The notes under the pieces were generated by a model that was not told where the DNA came from, did not search any database, and was given only the letters and a program-made list of their open reading frames with translations. This document shows positions 9,775-21,493 of a DNA stretch of 38,021 nucleotides, in pieces. Positions within the stretch are counted from its first letter, which is position 1, and each line of letters starts with the position of its first letter. The position numbers and the translations under genes were made by a program. The DNA comes from Stagonosporopsis chrysanthemi (taxonomy: Eukaryota > Ascomycota > Dothideomycetes > Pleosporales > Didymellaceae): assembly GCA_022560025.1 (NCBI GenBank), contig JAFISE010000241.1, forward strand, positions 1-38,021, read 5' to 3'.

Positions 9775-12700
9775 ATGCTTGCACGCGCATCCAGTGATGC
9801 TGGCACCCGCCTACGACGATCCAAATCCACGTCGACCGTTCATCGACACGCTCCGCCCACCAACGAGCCCTTGGATCCTGACATAGCACAACAACAAGCC
9901 ATCGCTGCTGCCACTGCAGCGTTCTTCCGATCTCAGCTCCAGGAGCCCATCGAGCGCAAAGCAAATCGTAGCGTGGAACTCAGCAGAAGCAAGAGTACTG
10001 CAAGCCGCAAGTCACTCACATCACAAGGCAGTCACTTTCCTCCAAGAGCACTCAGCATCCGATCTGTGCCACCGCATAAGAGCACGCTGACGACCAGTAC
10101 AAACCGCAATTCCACGTCTTCTGCACCGCAGCCGGATAAATTTCCCTCTGTCAACCCTACGCCTAGTAGTGACAGACCGCCTTCTTCAGCGCGACCGTTA
10201 TCAGCCCAGCCTTCGATCGGCCTCAACGAGAATGGACGCCCTAGTTCGCAACCAAAGTCGCATCGTTATAGCGCAGCGTCTTCCACCACATCACAACAAA
10301 TTCGAAAGGCACGCTCTATGTATTATGCCAGCAGCGTCCAGACTGGATCACCTATCGCGCGACCGCCATCCAAGTACCTCACTACTCCACCACCGACAGA
10401 CACAAGCTCTACGCTAAGCACTACACCAATTGCTTACGTACCAACGCGGGCAGTAGGTCCATCTCCACTTGCCGTGCCTCAAGTACCTGTAGCTATTGCT
10501 ATAGGGGAAACTATTGACAATGCTCGAGACAAATACCTGCAAGGTTTCCAACAGCGTTCAGTCAAACACAAGCCATCGCTCTTTCTGGCACCTTTCATGA
10601 AGAGACAGGACAAATCCAAGGATAAGACGAAACGTCTTTCGTCGAATCTCACGTCCATGTCTTCTGCGGACTACAATCCGATGGACGACACGGCCGAAAT
10701 CACCATGAGCGATTTCATGCCCCCAGAGGACTTCAGGGAGAGACGATCTTTTTCAGGCTCATTGAAGAAAAAAATCAAAAAGGTTTTCCGACGTTCTGAC
10801 AAGCCGCAAGCTCTTCCTGTTCAGCAGATCGAAGCTAGTCGTGAATACTTTGACAACTCAATAGCGCTAAACGATGACGGTTTTGGCGACATACCTAGCC
10901 CAAGTGAAGAGCTACTTCGAACTGCGCGATCTCGAAGTCCCTCTTCACCGTCTCTAGATGTGAATCGCCCACACCCTGTTCGATCGGCATCACGCAGTAG
11001 TAGCAGGAACAGCGACAAGAGCAACCGCAGTCTCCATAGCGAATCCAATGTCTCCTATCTATCCGCATCGCGAGTTACGAGCTGGGGCACTTCAACATCT
11101 GGGGAGACGCTCACACAACGCGCGATAAAGCGTCTGACGGTGATCCATGAAGCCAAGGACAGCATTGGTAGTGTAGCTGAAAGATCTAACTCGACCTCGA
11201 CCAAACGAAAGTCGCTCCCTCTTCCCACAGTTACGGCCTCCAAGGATCCCATACAGATGGAGAGTCTCGCAGAAGAGACCACGACGCCCCCAATCGATCC
11301 AAAACGAGTATTTTCCGCTCTATTGCGCGAGATCGATGCATCGAAACCCGCCGGGCCTTCAACTAACCAGCCAAACCGCACACCAGGTGCGGAGAGTGAT
11401 GTATTCGAGTCAAGCAAAACAAAGGAATCGCACTCAAGCGGTCTCGAAACACATTTCAGTGCCAACAGGAATCTTCAGTCGCGTACAAGCAGTAAACAAG
11501 AACACCCGCCGAGAAGTGTAGCCGCGCGCAGCATTCCGGCCAAGAAAAGCTCAATCAGATCTTTGGGGCAAGCCATCAAATCCACGATACGCACAGTCAC
11601 GCCAAGTGAACACAAGTCTTCTGTAATTGCAGATGAGCCAGCCAATGCTCAGCCTGGTTCGAGCAAATCCTCACCAAGTAACTCTTCGGGGTCAATGGGT
11701 GAACGAGAAGGTCGCACAACCCTATTCAGAAACTTTCGACTGTCCAAGAAAAGGTACGTGGGCAACAACGGCACAATACTGGTCGTGACTATGTAGCATG
11801 GTCCTTACTGATTTTCATACAGGAATACAATAGTTCATCACGAAGCATCAGTCGAGACATTCACGCCGTCAGCAGAGCAAATTGAGCTGCGAGTTGCAAG
11901 GGCAAAAAATCGCTGGCAAACCCCCTTGAATGAAAGCATGCTCCCGCAGTTCCCTCGCGAGACCGACCGACTCTACACCGTGATTGACTTTGCTCAGCAC
12001 GGCTCGCCAGACAAGGTCAATGCTGTCTTCGAGCCACCAGCCTCCACACAGTCGCCCGCAATACAGCTGTTGCAGCCTTTTGAGACGCCCATGTCGCCCA
12101 GCGTCTACTCGCGGAATACAGATGGGGCCAGCATCCTGCCAACTGACAGTATCTTGTCTTTTATGGGCCCTCAGCAGTGCCAGCCCGTTCAGCAAGGAGG
12201 CTCTGCAGTTATACTGACCAGCCAGTCGGTGCGAAGCTACGTCATAGGTACTCCATCCCCAGAGCGACCAAGCTCGACGCGCTCCAGCCGTGATTGGAAA
12301 GCCTGGCTATCAAATGAGGTTTCAGCGATCGAGACAGTGAGTCAGGAGAGTCTTGTGATCGACGAACAGTATAATACACCCTCCCAACGATGCAAGCGTG
12401 ACTCGGCCCAGCCCTTCCGGACTTCACAGACTGGTTCAGAAGACACGACTGTGATTGTGCCAGGTTCTCTTGACACAGTAACACCTCGAGCGCGGCCAAC
12501 AGTTAATGAATCGATTTCGGGGGCACAAGTGGACAGCTCGACTGTGTCCCAAGGATGTTTAGTCCAGGCCCATAACATCACTTGCAGCACTGCAAGAGAG
12601 TCGGTCGCAAGTCAGACGCAGAAATCCGACAAAGACTCGGCACTTTCCACATCCTCTCCCGCAGTGCGAAAAGACCAGTCGACGCCAAATAGCACAACTT

Positions 12701-13530
12701 CTCCCACGCAGCCTTCGCTCGTCACGCCTAGTTCAGCCCGTATGAATGATCGTTTTCCATTTCTCGACACTGGGAAACGATCTAGCAGTAACAACTCAAG
12801 GCGATCGCGTCAATCGGCGTCACCAACGAGCAGTGAAGGGTCCTCACTGAAAGCATCGAAGGAAATGCCACCAGATCGAGCAATATATTCCGATCTCTCT
12901 GCTACCACTACTGGCTCGACTACAGCTGGTGTACCAACAAGTGCCATGGCAAGTACTGGACTCTCTTCAAAGAGCAAGGAGAACTTGACACCACTTTTGA
13001 GGGGAGACCACAAGAAGACCGCCGCATCAGTTCCCCGACCTGTGTCGCTGCAGCGACTCTCACCATTAGCTTTGCATCGGAGCACATCCAATGTGGCGGA
13101 CGATTCAACAGATGTCACAGATGCGAGCCAGCAAAAGCACGCTTCATCTATGGTCGAGACGGTAGTCACTCGCCCCAGCCTGCGCATCACCATACGACCG
13201 TTGTCCCCCGACAAGCTCTCTCGTCGGCCGCGGAGTGCTTTTGATCTGCGCAACACACCCTCGCCTCGTCCAGCATCAGAGGTTCGCCGCCCTGCGTTAC
13301 AGTCGAAGGCATCTTCACATTTATCAGCACATGAACTTGACCCGAGATCTCTTGCGGAGGTGCCTGAGCACGCTTCGCATGATAAATTTCAGCGTGATGG
13401 TAGTCTGACACCTGGTCAGCGGATGGCTGATAGTTTCTTGAAGGAGCGAAAGAGTGCCGCAGTGCTTGAGCGAGGTGCGCGGAAGAGCTTTGGTAAGCTT
13501 GTGAGGGAGGATACGCCTGCATTCCTTTAA
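9775..13530 (+). CDS. Large Ser/Arg/Pro-rich conserved fungal hypothetical protein
   Basis: Exons 9775-11753 and 11823-13530 are joined across a 69-nt intron (GTACGT donor, TTACTGAT branch, ATACAG acceptor), encoding 1228 residues. The first in-frame ATG (MLARASSDAG) is used. Serine, threonine, proline and arginine dominate; most of the chain should be intrinsically disordered, with many RSxS-type phosphosite-like motifs. Less biased islands stand out: an N-terminal helix (PDIAQQQAIAAATAAFFRSQ), LKKKIKKVFRR near 335, SKKRNTIVHHEASVETF at the splice junction followed by ELRVARAKNRWQTPLNES, SSRDWKAWLSNEVSAIE near 815, and a C-terminal block RMADSFLKERKSAAVLERG. These islands look like short conserved docking motifs. 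There is no signal peptide or membrane helix. I do not recognise a function; a cell-cycle, cytoskeletal or signalling scaffold is one possibility. Confidence 0.8.
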
Positions 13531-13868
13531 CTTGGTAATTTCTAGTATACGTTGTTGTTTTGTTGCGTTGGCTGATAGGAATCGATGGCCTTGGACTGTG
13601 ATTCACGCCTCGCAACGCTTGAGTTCATACGTATTAGGCTCTGTAGATTACAATCTATGTCCTATCTTACCAGTATTGTCTCAATGAATTCTCAACTACG
13701 AGTGACTGTGTAAGAGTCTGGATGGTTGATCAACCATTGTGTCGCTTATGATGGGTGAGTGCCAGGCAACAATGCTGCCTACATCTCGAAGCCAGCATTG
13801 AAGCGAAGGATTAATCAGCATACGGCACAACGTCATGACACCATCACCAGCCATCAAGAAATGCATCA

Positions 13869-13880
13869 GGGGGGGGGGGG
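13869..13880. repeat. Poly-G tract (G12)
   Basis: Twelve consecutive G residues in an intergenic stretch about 340 bp downstream of the Ser-rich gene. It is a mononucleotide microsatellite whose exact length may be uncertain in an assembly. Confidence 0.9.
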
Positions 13881-16811
13881 CTTACAAGGCAATCAAACAA
13901 AGGAGAGATGATAAGTTAGTGAGCCGTCGAACGTGTTTCATTCACCAATCTACCATCATACAATCGCTGTGACGTCTGTATGATCGGAAGTACAATACAG
14001 TCTCACAGCACAGACCGCGTGCATGCTGTAGACTTCGTCATCGGAGAGCCATACCTGCCATGTCTCTGTATGCCGGCCAGTATTGCGCAACTCCTCACTG
14101 TGCCCGTCTACTGGCGTTGCCGTGGTTAAGCCGAGCAGACATTGTAAGCTACGAACCGTCTCCATAGCCCAACGGAGATGTGACCCAGCACAGCCAACAC
14201 CATCTAAATTGATGCTTATGGGACCGGCACAATGGCGGCTGTATGCGCAGTTCGGTGGTTTAATATGTGAGACTGTCGATCCGCCGTTGGCGCTCAGCGG
14301 GCTCACGTGAAACGTGGCACAAACCGGAGTGCACTACTAGCGAACTACTTTTCAATTTATGTGATAGATGACGTAGTCGGTGAGAGCCCCATCATGCCCG
14401 AGGCATCCCAGCGCCTGGAGACCAGCCACTTGCCGTGCAAGGGCCGGACCAGCGAAGGATCACTAAGCGCGTGGGGACGGTGAGAGATGTGCGTTCAGCA
14501 TCGTGAGTCGTACCGCCAGGTGTTTGATGTGTGACCTGACAGATCGTGAATCGATTTCGTGCGTGGGGCTGGTGTGTGTGGCTGACATTCAGAGGCCAGT
14601 ACAGACGCGCGCTACATGTGGATCTCAAGTTTGACGGCACTCGGTGCCGTCGCGTGAGCGGTGTGAGCCTCAGATGTTCGGCGCTGTTCAGAACACGTGA
14701 CGGTAGGGACTGGGCATCTTGTCAGATAACGCCGAACGGTTTTGAGTGTCCGAGAAGGATCCGACTGCGAACTTGGAAAAGATGCGCAGACGTCAATGCC
14801 CCACCAAGGCGAATTTCGAACTGCACTTTTGTAGAGTTGTCGTGAGGCTGTCGGGAGACCCTGGTTATAATTTTGTAAGCTAGCGGGAAGTAAGCGAGTT
14901 GTATGTTTGGGAACGCTCCTGATTGGACAATCTCCGGAATAGCGGTGTAAAGCGGTGAAGGCATGGGAGAACGTCGATACGGAAGGAATTCTTCTGAGAG
15001 CGACCCCGGTCGAAGTCGCGGTGTTGGGATACAACGCGCGAGCGTCGTCGCATTGAGAGTGGCGAACAGTGGGGCAAGGGACAGCATTGCGATGCCAGGT
15101 AGATGCGAGGAGATAGCCTATGATTAGCATAGGCTCTTGTTCGCCTCAATGAGCACCCTCAAAGATTCGGGTAAGCTGAGTGTTCTAGTCTGATCATGCC
15201 CTGACGGCCACTGGCCAGTCGAGTGCTTAGTGAGCAGAGGTACGGCATCTTTGTGCATGAAGCAAGCACGTAAGGTTGAGCGTTGAGAGTCCAGATCTCA
15301 ACACATCCATATCGGAAACAAGCTGGTGGTACAAACTGGTCACAATGTCGCTCCGAACTAGGGGTTCGCACCAGGGACAACGTGACACAGCCTTGAAGCG
15401 ATAAGGTTCTGACTCAGGTGATCTCAGCCAGGATAGAACGTGCAATAACCAATACACATGCATCCATCTTTATGGTGTTAAAGAAACTGGGAAGCTGTAT
15501 GCTGAGTCTGAAAGCTGAGGGCATCGAAAGTCATGTGTCGGTAGAGTCTGCCGGAGGGTGGCTGCTACTGACGGGACTAAGCCGCGCTAGCACCCGATAT
15601 GCCTCGAGCAGGTGGTCAGAAAGAACGTCCCTGCGACGTGACTGGCCGGAGGGGTTCCTTTCCGGGCACGATTGGACAGCCTTGGCTGGCTGGTCACGAA
15701 CAGGTGGCTGACGATTGGTGAGCGTGTCTGCGACATCCGATCATATGGTAATCTGCCAGGGCAAGTGCCCCCCCACACCAGGTGGAATAGTCGGTACACT
15801 TGTAATGATGTAGCCGCTTCCAATGAGTTGCAAATTGTTGTGGTGTACTGGATCATGTCATTTGAGACCTTTGATCAAGGTTCTTGTCTGTCTATGACAG
15901 TTCTACAATACCATCTGGTCAGTAGTATTGCGACTAGGTAGCTACTTGGGCATCAGGCGGCAGAGCTGTTCACGCAAGCGGACTTGTCACGGTTTGGGGG
16001 GACGCGCATGCCGGTCGTGGGTGAGCGCGAATAACACTTTCAGCAGTCGCGTCAGCATGCCCACAGCCACAAGCGAACTGTGTGCGAGCGCTTTGGGAAG
16101 AGGGCTCTGACTAGACTGGCTCAAGCGGAGGTGTGTGAGAATGAGGCTGGGAGTGAGGATCCTCGATCAAATGTCGCAGTGTCAGTGTCGGTGTGTGCCC
16201 CGCACTTAGCGCCGGTCCTTCTTTCCTCGATCCCTTCTCTTCACGCCCTCCACTTCTTCTGCGTCTCGGTTGCGCGACTCGCGCGAGCGCTTTGGCAAGT
16301 CTACGGGCGCTTTTTGTGGGACCTTCGATCGACATGACCTGCAGCAACGCCCAGTTCTCCGTGGTGCATTGTCTGGTGGTCTGCGCATTTGAGCATGCAG
16401 GCTGCAGGTGCGATACCCCACTAGTCATCTGGCACCCAATGCTGAGTCCTTGCACCACACCCTTTCGGCCCAAATGTCCACTTGACCTGTCATTCCTCTC
16501 CCTGCGCCTTGGAATTCCTGCCATTTTCGTCGATAGTGAACCAAGCTTTCCGTGCTGATCCGCTAAGGTAGGGTATCCTGGACACAGCTGCATGGCGATA
16601 TCTCTGTCGAGTGTTCTAACATCTATATAGTCCTGCATGAATCCTCCTTTCTTTCGCATTGAATACCCGGTGAGCTCGAGGAGGAATTCCAGGACATCAA
16701 GGGCCACCCACACTCCAACTCCAAGACTGTTGCCTCCAGCCTCTCTTCAATCAGGCAAACACCTGTCTCACCTCTCAACACTTCGCCCTCCTGTGACTCC
16801 CACCCGTCACA

Positions 16812-16819
16812 TATATAAG
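16812..16819 (+). promoter_or_regulatory. TATA box upstream of the small hypothetical gene
   Basis: TATATAAG about 245 nt before the ATG at 17063, after a long C/T-rich stretch. It fits a core promoter with a 5' UTR of roughly 200 nt. Confidence 0.5.
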
Positions 16820-17062
16820 AATTTCCCGACACATCTTTGCAGCTGTCGGAACCGAGGAAGCTGTATCGCTATTTCAAGTCTGTTCACCTGAACAGCGTTT
16901 GCAGACAACCTGCTTTGCCTGACATTGAGCGGCTGTGAGCCGGGCAAATCGAAGGAGAAAGAGTCGAAGGTTGTTCTTAAAAAAGTCGAGTCCAGCCGTG
17001 CGCCATCTCTACCAGTTCGATACTCTTCGCTTTTCCAAACACTCAAAGATCTGGCTGCAACC

Positions 17063-17734
17063 ATGCCTTCCTATCTGCGACAATCAGCCAGGTCATGCTC
17101 GTTCCCCCCTTGCATCGACAGCGTGGATGTGGGGTCTCCGTACGATGCTGGTCTTCCAGACATCGATGATGAGCCTTTCGCTCATTTCCTCACTCCATTG
17201 AGTGAAGAAGATGACCCTTACGACCCCATGTCGCTCAGCGCCGGCATCGTCGAAGGCCCGCGCGCCAGCAGGGCGACCAAATTCCGGTCCAATGTATCAA
17301 ACAAGTGGTCGCGTTACGTGAAGCAAAACCACACGCAGCTTCACACGCGGTACCACGTCCCCTCCATACCCGAGGAGGACGAGGAATCCTTCATGGGACT
17401 CGACGATGTTCGCCTCAACGACCCACCTCAGACTATCGCACACACCTCTCCAAGGATTACCGCCACTGAGCCAACACGCGGTCGTGCCCAGGAGCTTGTG
17501 CAGCGCAAAGAGCGCAACCGCCGACAAAGAACGTCACGCACACTCTCCGGCCATCGCCACTCCTGGCGTGAGCCAAGTCCCGAGCTCTTCACCGTGGATG
17601 AGTCGGAAGAAGACGAGGTACTCGTTCGACGTGCAAAAACACGCAAGGCCAAGGATGGCGCAGAACGCCGGAGGTCGTCGACGCGGTCAAAATCAAGAGC
17701 AAGGACAGATGGGCCAGAACGAGCTAGATTATAG
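17063..17734 (+). CDS. Small charged hypothetical protein
   Basis: A single exon of 223 residues starting at the first ATG of a longer open frame (MPSYLRQSARSCSFPPC). The frame is open upstream to about 16925 but without an ATG. The N-terminal half is acidic (DIDDEPFAHFLTPLSEEDDP). A short conserved-looking block SNVSNKWSRYVKQNHTQLHT lies around residues 89-108, then IPEEDEESFMGLDDV. The C-terminal third is strongly basic and Ser/Arg-rich (RKERNRRQRTSRTLSG, RRRSSTRSKSRARTDG), resembling a nuclear localisation or RNA-binding tail. There is no signal peptide or membrane helix. The upstream TATA box supports expression. Function unknown; the family is not recognised. Confidence 0.6.
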   Translation: MPSYLRQSARSCSFPPCIDSVDVGSPYDAGLPDIDDEPFAHFLTPLSEEDDPYDPMSLSAGIVEGPRASRATKFRSNVSNKWSRYVKQNHTQLHTRYHVPSIPEEDEESFMGLDDVRLNDPPQTIAHTSPRITATEPTRGRAQELVQRKERNRRQRTSRTLSGHRHSWREPSPELFTVDESEEDEVLVRRAKTRKAKDGAERRRSSTRSKSRARTDGPERARL

Positions 17735-19345
17735 GAGGAAGACCACGCATGTGCATTGGGAGGAGTTCATGGTGTTTCATTTTCATATCATTGCATTTAC
17801 AGGCGCTTCGTGGCTTTGACCGCATCGAATATCCAGCATTGGGTGGCGTTTTATTAGCGATCTGCATCAGGCGGCGTTTTGGAAGGAGCATTTACAACAG
17901 CATCAGATCGAGCGTTTAGATAAGGATTGTCAGTATGAAAACGTTGTGATCACTACCTTGAAGTTTTGCGCAGCCGTGACTTTGCAGCTGAACTCTCGTG
18001 CGAGTCAGTCCTAAACTTGCCCCACGCTTGCACTTGCTAGCCATGCACACCATACTTAGCGCAAAGTACCGTGACGTCCACCCCGCGTCCACACAGCGAT
18101 TTCACGCCACCTTTGCATACGCACGCCGCGCTTGCCGCTGAGAAGTCTGTTTGTTATCAACGATGCGCTCGGCATCCGGCATCGCAGTCCTCAACTCCAG
18201 AGCCACAAACAAGGTCGTGAAAGTTATTGTGGATATCTCCATCCAGCTGCGCCTGTCAAACGCCTCTTGTCACCTGTCACGCCGAAAAGCATGTCTCAGC
18301 CATATCGCACGCAGGGCTTGCCTCTCGGCTCTTCCCGCGGAAGGTCTCACCTTCAAAGTTGATCCTGATGATCATTCCCCTCCACGGCTCGTCCAAGAAC
18401 GGAAGTGCCTGGTGGTGTAAATATGCAGACTGCCGGTGGGTGCGACTCCGTCACGAGGCGGCGCAGCTGATGGGCAGTTTCAGGTGTAGATTGGGTAAGT
18501 CAGGGCGGTACTCTCACATGCCTGTGGAGGTGGGTGTCTTAGATGTACTGAGGGGTTGGTATGGGAGGGAAGGCGGAGCGACGCGAGGTCGCTCGAGTGT
18601 GCACGGCGCGGATACACGGCAGGATGTGCGTGAACGTCTGAACATGAGAAGTGTGAGGTATGTCATTACACGTGTTGGCCAACTGAGTCCTGCAGAGCGA
18701 TACTGCATACTAACATCATCGTGGTTATATCGCGTATCGAGCTTAGCTGCGCCGCCGATCTGCTGCGGAGACGCGCATTCTTTTGGATATGTACGAGCTT
18801 CGCTGCGGCATGCCTTGACCATCTTATTGAGTCAGGACTGCTTGTAAGGGCTGCGCTGGAGTTCATTGTAATTGATTGTCAGGCCTTAGCTTCTGCATCT
18901 GTTAGAACGTTACAACCCGTCAAGATTACCTTGCCGAGACCTTTGCCCTGCGTCGGCATTGGCTGACATGCTGCTGTCGAAGTCGCCATACTTTGATGAC
19001 ACCATAGTGCATGTCCTCCATGCAAGTCAAATGCAGAGCGCCAAATAACCCGGCACCTATCAGAGCCTGAATGCACGACGCGTCTCCCATCACTTGGAAA
19101 CGTCAATCCTTACTGAAAGCACTGCAACTTGCACTTAAGACGTGGCCGCCTTGCATTTTACGTTGTAATATGTGGTCTGCATATTGCTTGATCCAGTACG
19201 CAGATCGCGATCACTAAGCGCCCAAGCTGTGTGATCAGCTCTTTTCCGTTGCCTTCGGCTTGCCAAACACGTCGACGACGGAGATCTAGACGATACCTTA
19301 TACACATCCATATAGTTATACACCAACCGATTTCACTTTTGAGCA
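17735..19345. other. Gene-poor intergenic region
   Basis: About 1.6 kb between the small hypothetical gene (+) and the end of the MscL gene (-). The longest open frame (plus strand 18227-18847) has no conserved features, and I see no RNA gene. Confidence 0.35.
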
Positions 19346-20075
19346 TCAATCTTCTCTGCCATCCAACCAGCTCGTACAGTAGACGCATCGTATAGCCTCT
19401 CCGCTGATATACGTCCTGCAGTACCTGCATCTGACCTGCCTCCTGACAATGTTGTCGCCACTGGTCCTGCTATAGGTCATTGCAATGATCCATAAGCTCA
19501 TCGCCACAAGAAAAAAACGTAGGATCTTATCCAGAAAGTTTCCCCACGCCAAGACCAGCGCCCCGTCGTCTAAAGCTTGTTTGACAGTATTGTAGCCTGT
19601 GGTAATAGTGCCGTTGTAGTGCGGTCCCTTATATAAGACGGAAAACCTTTCTTCAAGGTTGCGGCTGAGGAAAGGTAAGAGTGAGATTATGGGTAGGATA
19701 ATGTCGGACACGAGCGAGTTTGTACAGGCGGTAAATGCTGCAGCAAAGCTGTCGAAACATCAGCAAAGTTCACTGCACTTCTTCTCGCAGCTGAAGAACT
19801 TGTAAGTGTCATAATTTGATTACATACATGAGACCGACAGCTACTTCAAGCACATTGTCCCGCAGGGCAAAGTTGCTGAAGCTATCCCACAATTTCAAGG
19901 TGTGAGCGCGTGCGCCATTATGTAGCTCACGGAGCTGCCGTTCTGTGTTTTCATCGAGTCGAGGCATAGCGTGAATATAGAGTGTGTTGTAGGGAGTATT
20001 GTTTTTGAGTTGAAGCAAAGATGAGGCCGCGTGTGACTCATCTGTGCGCTTGGGACTCCACATTTCGAACTCCAT
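19346..20075 (-). CDS. MscL-type mechanosensitive channel with C-terminal CxxC/CxxC motif
   Basis: Exon 1 ends at 19828 and exon 2 runs 19748-19346. The 79-nt intron (GTATGT donor, GCTGAT branch, TCGACAG acceptor) splits the first transmembrane helix, and splicing restores LEVAVGLIFAAAFTACTNSL. Starting at the ATG at 19967 (MPRLDENTER, the likelier start by alignment) gives 180 residues; the in-frame ATG at 20075 gives 216. The MscL hallmarks are clear: an amphipathic N-terminal segment with FALRDNVLEVAVGL, a TM1 pore helix rich in small residues (about 38-61), SDIILPIISLLPF, a periplasm-like loop ending in GYNTVKQALDDGA, and TM2 (LRFFLVAMSLWIIAMTY, 123-139). After TM2 comes CRYCRTYISGEAIRCVYC (Cys 154, 157, 168, 171), a CxxC-x10-CxxC zinc-ribbon-like tail not found in bacterial MscL. 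Bacterial MscL relieves hypo-osmotic pressure as a homopentamer; the fungal location is unknown (plasma, vacuolar or organellar membrane). Confidence 0.85.
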
Positions 20076-21493
20076 GTTCTTCAATCAGTATCATGGATGC
20101 GAAGTCTTACTAGAAGTCAAATCGCTGATTACACTTCCGCCTGGCGGCTACATGCAGACGAGCGAAGAGAAGATGTTATTGACATTGGCCTGGAGCTCTC
20201 ACCAATCTCGAGCTGGCACTTGATGACTCCCACAAGAGCAGGAGTCGATTAACAGCCGGTCGAGTTGTGTTTCAGACCTACAACAAGTTCAGTTTGGCAC
20301 CAGCTCTGTATGCTTCTCGGGATGGCCTGCAGTCTTTGCTGGAGGAATACGCGCGCAAATATCGATACAAGCATTGGGGCGCCTCTCTAGCCGAGGCTTG
20401 CTGGATGCTGCTTGCAGCAAATGAGAGAGAATACTTACTGCGTTACATGGCATAAGTTTTGTTGGTAGGATCGGCACAACAGGGGTGCAACCCAGTCTCC
20501 CTAACGGAAACATTACATCTAAAAGAGGATAGCAAGAGTTAGCCTTGCTTATTCTACCAATTAGCTAAGTAAGTGGTGATTGAAAAGAACACCGCGTTAA
20601 ATTTGGTCAGGATAACACGGCCCCCTGTTGCACCCACCGTACTATCAAAACTTATGCCATGTACCATAGTATAACAGATGCAATTAAAAGAGATAATGCA
20701 CGGCCAATAGAGTTCCCCAAGACACTATAACAGTGCTGCCGCGGCTTTGACCGAGACGCGCTTGCAGCGGGCATTCCGTTGCCGTCGTACATCACGTTGC
20801 CACAGGATCACGATTTCGACCGAACGACCAGGCGGTTCATCGACGGCGTCCCTGAGCCAGATTTGATATCCAATGGCTGGACGACAACCAGACAAAATGT
20901 GAAGCTGCATGCCCCATCAACAGGTGAAATCTCGCAAACGATTTGTTCACGAACGGGAACGCAGCCTAAGGTGTAGAAGCATTGGTGAGCAAGAGCAATT
21001 ATGTCGCTCGTTAGAACTTGGACTCATAAATACGTAAGCTTTCCGGCGTTGAGACAAGCAGCTCCACTGCACGCTGTTGACGACTATCGCAATTGTGGAG
21101 ACCGATGGTGAATGAGAACGCGCCTTTCCGTTTCGGGTGCATGCACCCTATCAGGCCCGTTCTTTTGGATAAACATGGACTTCATCTGTGGACAAGCTCA
21201 GACGAGACCAATGCATCGAAATTGAAACCGTTACTCTCTAGAACTGTGCGCCGAATGAGAGGGCGACGCAGAAGCCCGACGCGGACTACCTCCGACTATG
21301 GTAGTATCCATCGCCCCTACGAGCAATGTGCGCCACGGATTGCGAGTGATTGCTTTGAATGGGGCCCAATGCGACGGGGACAGCCAAGTGCCCAGGTATA
21401 AGTCGGCGTCGCCCAAGAAGTCTTGTCGAATGCTTGTCGATCGTCCGTCGCTTGTTTCCTGCCGGCAACTGTCCCTTCAGTAAAGCCGGAACT
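20076..21493. other. Divergent intergenic region between MscL and POT genes
   Basis: About 1.4 kb that must contain both promoters, with locally AT-rich DNA around 20450-20720. Short frames (20267-20455, 21093-21401) have no conserved features. A TATA-like site for the POT gene is listed separately. Confidence 0.35.
21397..21402 (+). promoter_or_regulatory. TATA-like element of the POT transporter gene
   Basis: TATAAG about 95 nt upstream of the proposed ATG at 21494. It is consistent with transcription starting shortly before a 4-nt first coding exon. Weak evidence by itself. Confidence 0.35.

Larger units (their letters stand above)
13531..17062. other. Long gene-poor region
   Basis: About 3.5 kb without a supportable protein gene. 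Open frames here (for example minus 14612-15130 and minus 16111-16713) overlap each other in several frames and lack conserved features. It contains a G12 run and, at its right end, a pyrimidine-rich stretch and a TATA box serving the next gene. No tRNA-like B-box or transposon terminal repeat was recognised. It could hold non-coding transcripts or decayed repeats. Confidence 0.35.

Noticed and set aside
14612..15130. Three overlapping minus-strand frames of 89-172 codons
   Set aside because: Several frames open at once suggests low stop density by chance; there are no splice-consistent joins or family signals.
15359..15371. GGGGTTCGCACC resembling a tRNA B-box
   Set aside because: The invariant A after TTCG is missing and no cloverleaf can be drawn around it.
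16111..16713. 200-codon minus-strand open frame
   Set aside because: It overlaps equally long frames on the other strand, has low-complexity basic content and no conserved motif, and lies under the promoter of the plus-strand gene.
18227..18847. 206-codon plus-strand open frame in a gene-poor region
   Set aside because: No ATG-defined start, irregular composition with many Cys/Trp/Arg, overlapping frames on both strands, and no resemblance to a known family.
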